Below are positions 63,483 through 64,000 of a DNA stretch of 64,000 bases, one piece after another. The translations under genes were made by a program, and so were the position numbers. Below the pieces are notes generated by a model, which was not told the origin of the DNA, searched no databases, and saw only the letters and a program-made list of their open reading frames with translations. The stretch is from Gari tellinella (taxonomy: Eukaryota > Mollusca > Bivalvia > Cardiida > Psammobiidae). The stretch covers positions 21,418,001 through 21,482,000 of the forward strand of contig OV277863.1 of the NCBI GenBank assembly GCA_922989275.2, given 5' to 3'. How positions within the stretch are numbered: the first letter of the stretch is position 1; every line of letters starts with the position of its first letter.

Positions 63483-64000
63483 CAAGAGGGCCTGAATATC
63501 GCTCACCATTTGTAATGAAGCCTGATAGCTTTACCTTTGAATTTCACCCGTTTTATTCTAAATCCATTCAAGTTTGTCTACCTACTGTAGTATAGTAGAG
63601 TACATCAAAGGCAAATAACAATGGGCCTAAACAATACTGAAATGAAGCCTTTTTCTAGCATTTCAAAGTATATCAAGGGCAGGTAACTATTGCCTCAATG
63701 ATAACATTTCAACAATAATTGCACTCTTCGAGAACGTATAGCTACATCCTTTGTGTACAAGTATAATCAAAATCCATTGAAAACTGTAGTTGCAAGAGTG
63801 TAAACGCTGTAAAATATGGCATTTTCAGCAATTCAAAGGTAGATATATCTTGATCTATTTGTCAGATTCCAACCATAATCACCCTTTTTCGAACTCTTAT
63901 GGTCATATGCAATTTGGGTAAGTTTGAGAGAGCTTAAATTGGATAAATATTGCGGCCTCTAGAGCGTAAACACTGTTAAATTTATCATTTTCAGCAATTC
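63480..64000 (+). repeat. Dispersed repeat starting AACAAGAGGGCCTGAATAT, runs off the window
   Basis: ATCGCTCACCATTTG follows the start. Repeated internal phrases GTNTAAACNCTGTNAAAT and ATTTTCAGCAATTC appear near 63800 and 63965. Confidence 0.6.

Larger units (their letters stand above)
38544..64000. other. Upstream intron or flanking DNA, no exon recognised
   Basis: Presumed 5' intron or upstream DNA of the FBXL gene, filled with MITEs and tandem-array repeats. I see nothing convincing at 40740-41095, 43600-43790, 46190-46900, 47455-47665, 49080-49265, 51175-51455, 52950-53430, 53515-53930, 54285-54550, 57720-58180, 59250-59550, 61250-61480 or 62700-63060. Confidence 0.6.

Overview
This is eukaryotic DNA: AT-rich, gene-poor and full of transposons, with spliced exons. 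It most resembles a bivalve mollusc genome, probably a heterodont clam or dreissenid. That placement is an inference from the type of repeats (TTAA-flanked hairpin MITEs, V-like SINEs, short foldbacks and repeats ending in a GGTGAGCTAA-type motif), not from a marker gene. I see no bacterial or viral gene organisation.

The only host gene I can support is on the minus strand. It is an F-box/leucine-rich-repeat protein of the FBXL2/FBXL20 type. Five consecutive internal exons lie at 38469-38543, 17961-18055, 13368-13436, 10663-10758 and 6790-6916. Each has GT/AG borders and the reading phases match throughout. The exon carrying the F-box helices and start codon should lie to the right of the window, and the remaining LRR exons to the left; I found neither inside. 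The last visible exon runs into a 45-bp tandem repeat that copies its own 3' end and splice donor eight times.

The introns and the rest of the window are mostly non-autonomous transposons. I name the families M1-M6 for use here only. M1, M2 and M3 are about 200-255 bp, begin TTAACCC or TTAACTC, and sit in TTAA targets like piggyBac. M4 is about 195 bp, has CAGGGCTCCAGATAAG ends and probable 6-8 bp target duplications, like hAT. M5 and M6 have TACAGT...ACTGTA ends at TA, like pogo/Tc1. M1-M5 each carry one long, nearly perfect central hairpin. The hairpins covary: when one arm changes, the other arm changes to match. Closely related hairpins also occur inside elements with unrelated ends: M1 and M5 share one, and M3 shares one with a TA-flanked element at 57464-57710.

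Larger elements include a broken Penelope-like element (26690-28065) with GIY-YIG and C2H2 coding remnants; a 1,023-bp mariner-ended element with a short non-transposase ORF (29596-30618); a 1,120-bp hAT-like foldback with an 8-bp duplication (33161-34280); a 2.4-kb element built from TTCTAGAAC/GTTCTGGAAC repeats (18342-20777); a Tc1-like MITE (21005-21547); three tRNA-derived sequences; and several dispersed repeats with internal tandem arrays.

Insertions into insertions are common, up to four levels deep (11391-12395, 18148-21560, 34766-35520, 47670-48968, 60550-61047). These nests give a readable order of events. The most unusual features are the covarying, apparently interchangeable hairpin cores, the use of the TTAA at the hairpin centre as an insertion site, and the duplicated splice donor in the FBXL gene.
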